A DNA stretch of 6,783 bases. It comes from JBPCRW01 sp050996405. GTDB lineage: Bacteria > Acidobacteriota > Blastocatellia > Pyrinomonadales > Pyrinomonadaceae. The position numbers were made by a program, and so were the translations under genes. Of the stretch, positions 6,079 to 6,783 are shown piece after piece. The notes below the pieces were generated by a model. The model saw only the letters and a list, made by a program, of their open reading frames with translations. It was not told the origin of the DNA and made no database searches. The DNA lies in assembly GCA_050996405.1 (NCBI GenBank), contig JBPCRW010000284.1, positions 1 through 6,783 on the forward strand. The letters are read 5' to 3'. Every line of letters begins with the position of its first letter. The first letter of the stretch is position 1.

Positions 6079-6162
6079 GAGTCCAGAGTCTAAAGTCCAA
6101 AGTCCAGAGTCATTTGGTTTTCGACTTTGGACTTTGGACTTTAGACTTTAGACTCTGGACTC
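6079..6162. repeat. Inverted arrays of a 7-bp repeat, consensus YARAGTC
   Basis: The left arm (6079-6111) reads as a partial GAGTC and then CAGAGTC, TAAAGTC, CAAAGTC, CAGAGTC. The right arm (6123-6162) is the same 7-base unit on the other strand: GACTTTG twice, GACTTTA twice, GACTCTG, then partial GACTC. The arms differ by one unit. Every unit fits YARAGTC. Heptameric short tandem repeats of this general kind are known from filamentous cyanobacteria (STRR elements); that this is the same class is inference. Confidence 0.85.
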
Positions 6163-6171
6163 TTTGTTTTT
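6079..6171 (+). terminator. Large hairpin terminator made of heptamer repeats
   Basis: It starts 3 nt after the barrel-protein stop codon. The outer 19 bases GAGTCCAGAGTCTAAAGTC (6079-6097) pair perfectly with 6144-6162. Inwards, 14 more positions pair with one mismatch and one G-U. The loop is about 18 nt. TTTGTTTTT (6163-6171) follows, so it should act as a plus-strand terminator. The opposite strand has no T-run, so it appears one-directional. Confidence 0.75.
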
Positions 6172-6200
6172 CCAAAATCTCGGATTGCAAAGTCAAAAAA

Positions 6201-6255
6201 CTGAATAAAATCTTTTTAATTCGCCTCTTGGATTAAACAAAAGTCCTTTATTCAG
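6201..6255. repeat. 9-bp perfect inverted repeat CTGAATAAA / TTTATTCAG
   Basis: The arms at 6201-6209 and 6247-6255 are exact reverse complements with 37 nt between them, in the gap before the PDZ-domain gene. The rest of 6172-6337 is A-rich and shows no other gene. A TAAAAT inside the left arm (6205-6210) resembles a -10 box with TTGCAA 15 nt upstream, a weak promoter candidate. The repeat could be an operator, a leader structure or chance. Confidence 0.4.
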
Positions 6256-6337
6256 AGCAAAAGCAAAAAGACGAGAAGAGAAAATCATTGGAACATATTT
6301 TGCGTTTGCCGAATTTGGCGAAGTTTGCCTTGCGGAA

Positions 6338-6783
6338 ATGAAAAGCAAAGTGCTGACAATCTGGAGTTTGGTTTGGCTTTTGGCAACGGTTTTATTCGTA
6401 GTTGGCGGCGCGCTTAATCTTTCGCAGAGGGCGAGTCATCCTTTGCCGCCGACTGATGGCGTTGTCTGGGTTCAAAAATCAAACGGAATTTATGCCGAAA
6501 AAGTCGAACCGGATTCGGCAGGCGAACGCGCTAGAATTATTAAAGGCGACCGTCTGATTGCCGTCAGTCTCGACGAAAAAAACTTTGACGAGATTTCTTC
6601 ACCCGCCGAAATTCCGATGTATCTGGAAGCCGCCGGAATCGACGGTAAATTAACTTACTTTTACCAGCGCACTTCGTATTCTTTCTCCAAAAATTTTTAC
6701 TACGCCGACTTGTCGCATATCGGCTCTGCTCCGCGCTGGACGAATTCGATTATCTTTTTAACTTTTGTCGGAATAATCTGGCT
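6338..6783 (+). CDS. Membrane-anchored PDZ-domain protein, N-terminal part (possibly sensor kinase)
   Basis: Open from the ATG at 6338 to the window edge, about 148 residues, C-terminus missing. Residues 6-28 are a hydrophobic anchor (VLTIWSLVWLLATVLFVVGGAL). Residues about 40-112 resemble a PDZ domain: 'DGVVWVQKSNGIYAEKVEPDSAGERARIIKGDRLIAV' has the usual 'V-x-P-x-S-x-A-x-x-A-x-I-x-x-G-D-x-L' pattern of a peptide-binding groove. A second hydrophobic segment begins near 136 (SIIFLTFVGIIWL). Anchor, extracytoplasmic PDZ and then more membrane helices recall large Acidobacteriota membrane sensor proteins with C-terminal histidine-kinase ATPase domains, but that part lies outside, so kinase function is only inference. 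The SD is poor. The frame stays open upstream, and a GAGAAGAG lies 6 nt before an in-frame ATT at 6287, an unlikely start. It is separated from the barrel gene by a terminator. Confidence 0.75.
   Translation, partial: MKSKVLTIWSLVWLLATVLFVVGGALNLSQRASHPLPPTDGVVWVQKSNGIYAEKVEPDSAGERARIIKGDRLIAVSLDEKNFDEISSPAEIPMYLEAAGIDGKLTYFYQRTSYSFSKNFYYADLSHIGSAPRWTNSIIFLTFVGIIW

Noticed and set aside
6079..6162. CRISPR-like array
   Set aside because: Units are 7 bp, directly abutting, with no spacers, and inverted between the arms.
6287..6340. In-frame ATT at 6287 with GAGAAGAG upstream as start of the PDZ gene
   Set aside because: ATT starts are very rare, and the extra residues would put polar sequence before an anchor that already starts well at the ATG at 6338.

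Overview
The window reads as chromosomal DNA of a Gram-negative bacterium with an outer membrane. The best guess is an Acidobacteriota (Blastocatellia/Pyrinomonadaceae-like) organism. This rests on two family types common there: an outer-membrane barrel protein with an N-terminal carboxypeptidase-regulatory-like domain, and a secreted protein with 29-residue repeats of the 'GVTPEYIxEMRAxGF' type. The taxonomic call is inference, not proof. Base composition is moderate by eye, with A/T-rich non-coding gaps.

Minus strand, read right to left from 4078 to 146: a tRNA-Ser(GCT) with its own promoter and an intrinsic terminator; a YetF-like (DUF421) membrane protein; gltX (glutamyl-tRNA synthetase); a GNAT acetyltransferase of the spermidine/spermine-acetyltransferase-like type; then a clear terminator; then a secreted protein of five tandem 29-residue repeats. 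The DUF421 gene, gltX and the GNAT gene share a strand with gaps of 72 and 14 bp and are probably co-transcribed. The terminator separates them from the repeat protein.

Plus strand, from about 4182 to the right edge: a divergent promoter region rich in TTGAC motifs; a 583-residue CarboxypepD_reg plus beta-barrel outer-membrane protein (start moved to 4324, the second ATG); a large hairpin terminator built wholly from 7-bp repeats; a 260-bp intergenic stretch; and the start of a membrane protein with an N-terminal anchor and a PDZ-like domain, cut by the window edge, possibly a sensor kinase.

The genes do not form an obvious single pathway. Translation (tRNA-Ser, gltX) is mixed with envelope functions. 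No CRISPR array, IS element, phage gene or known defence system is visible. The least ordinary signals are the heptamer-built hairpin at 6079-6171 and the inverted, duplicated TTGAC motifs between the divergent tRNA and barrel-protein promoters.
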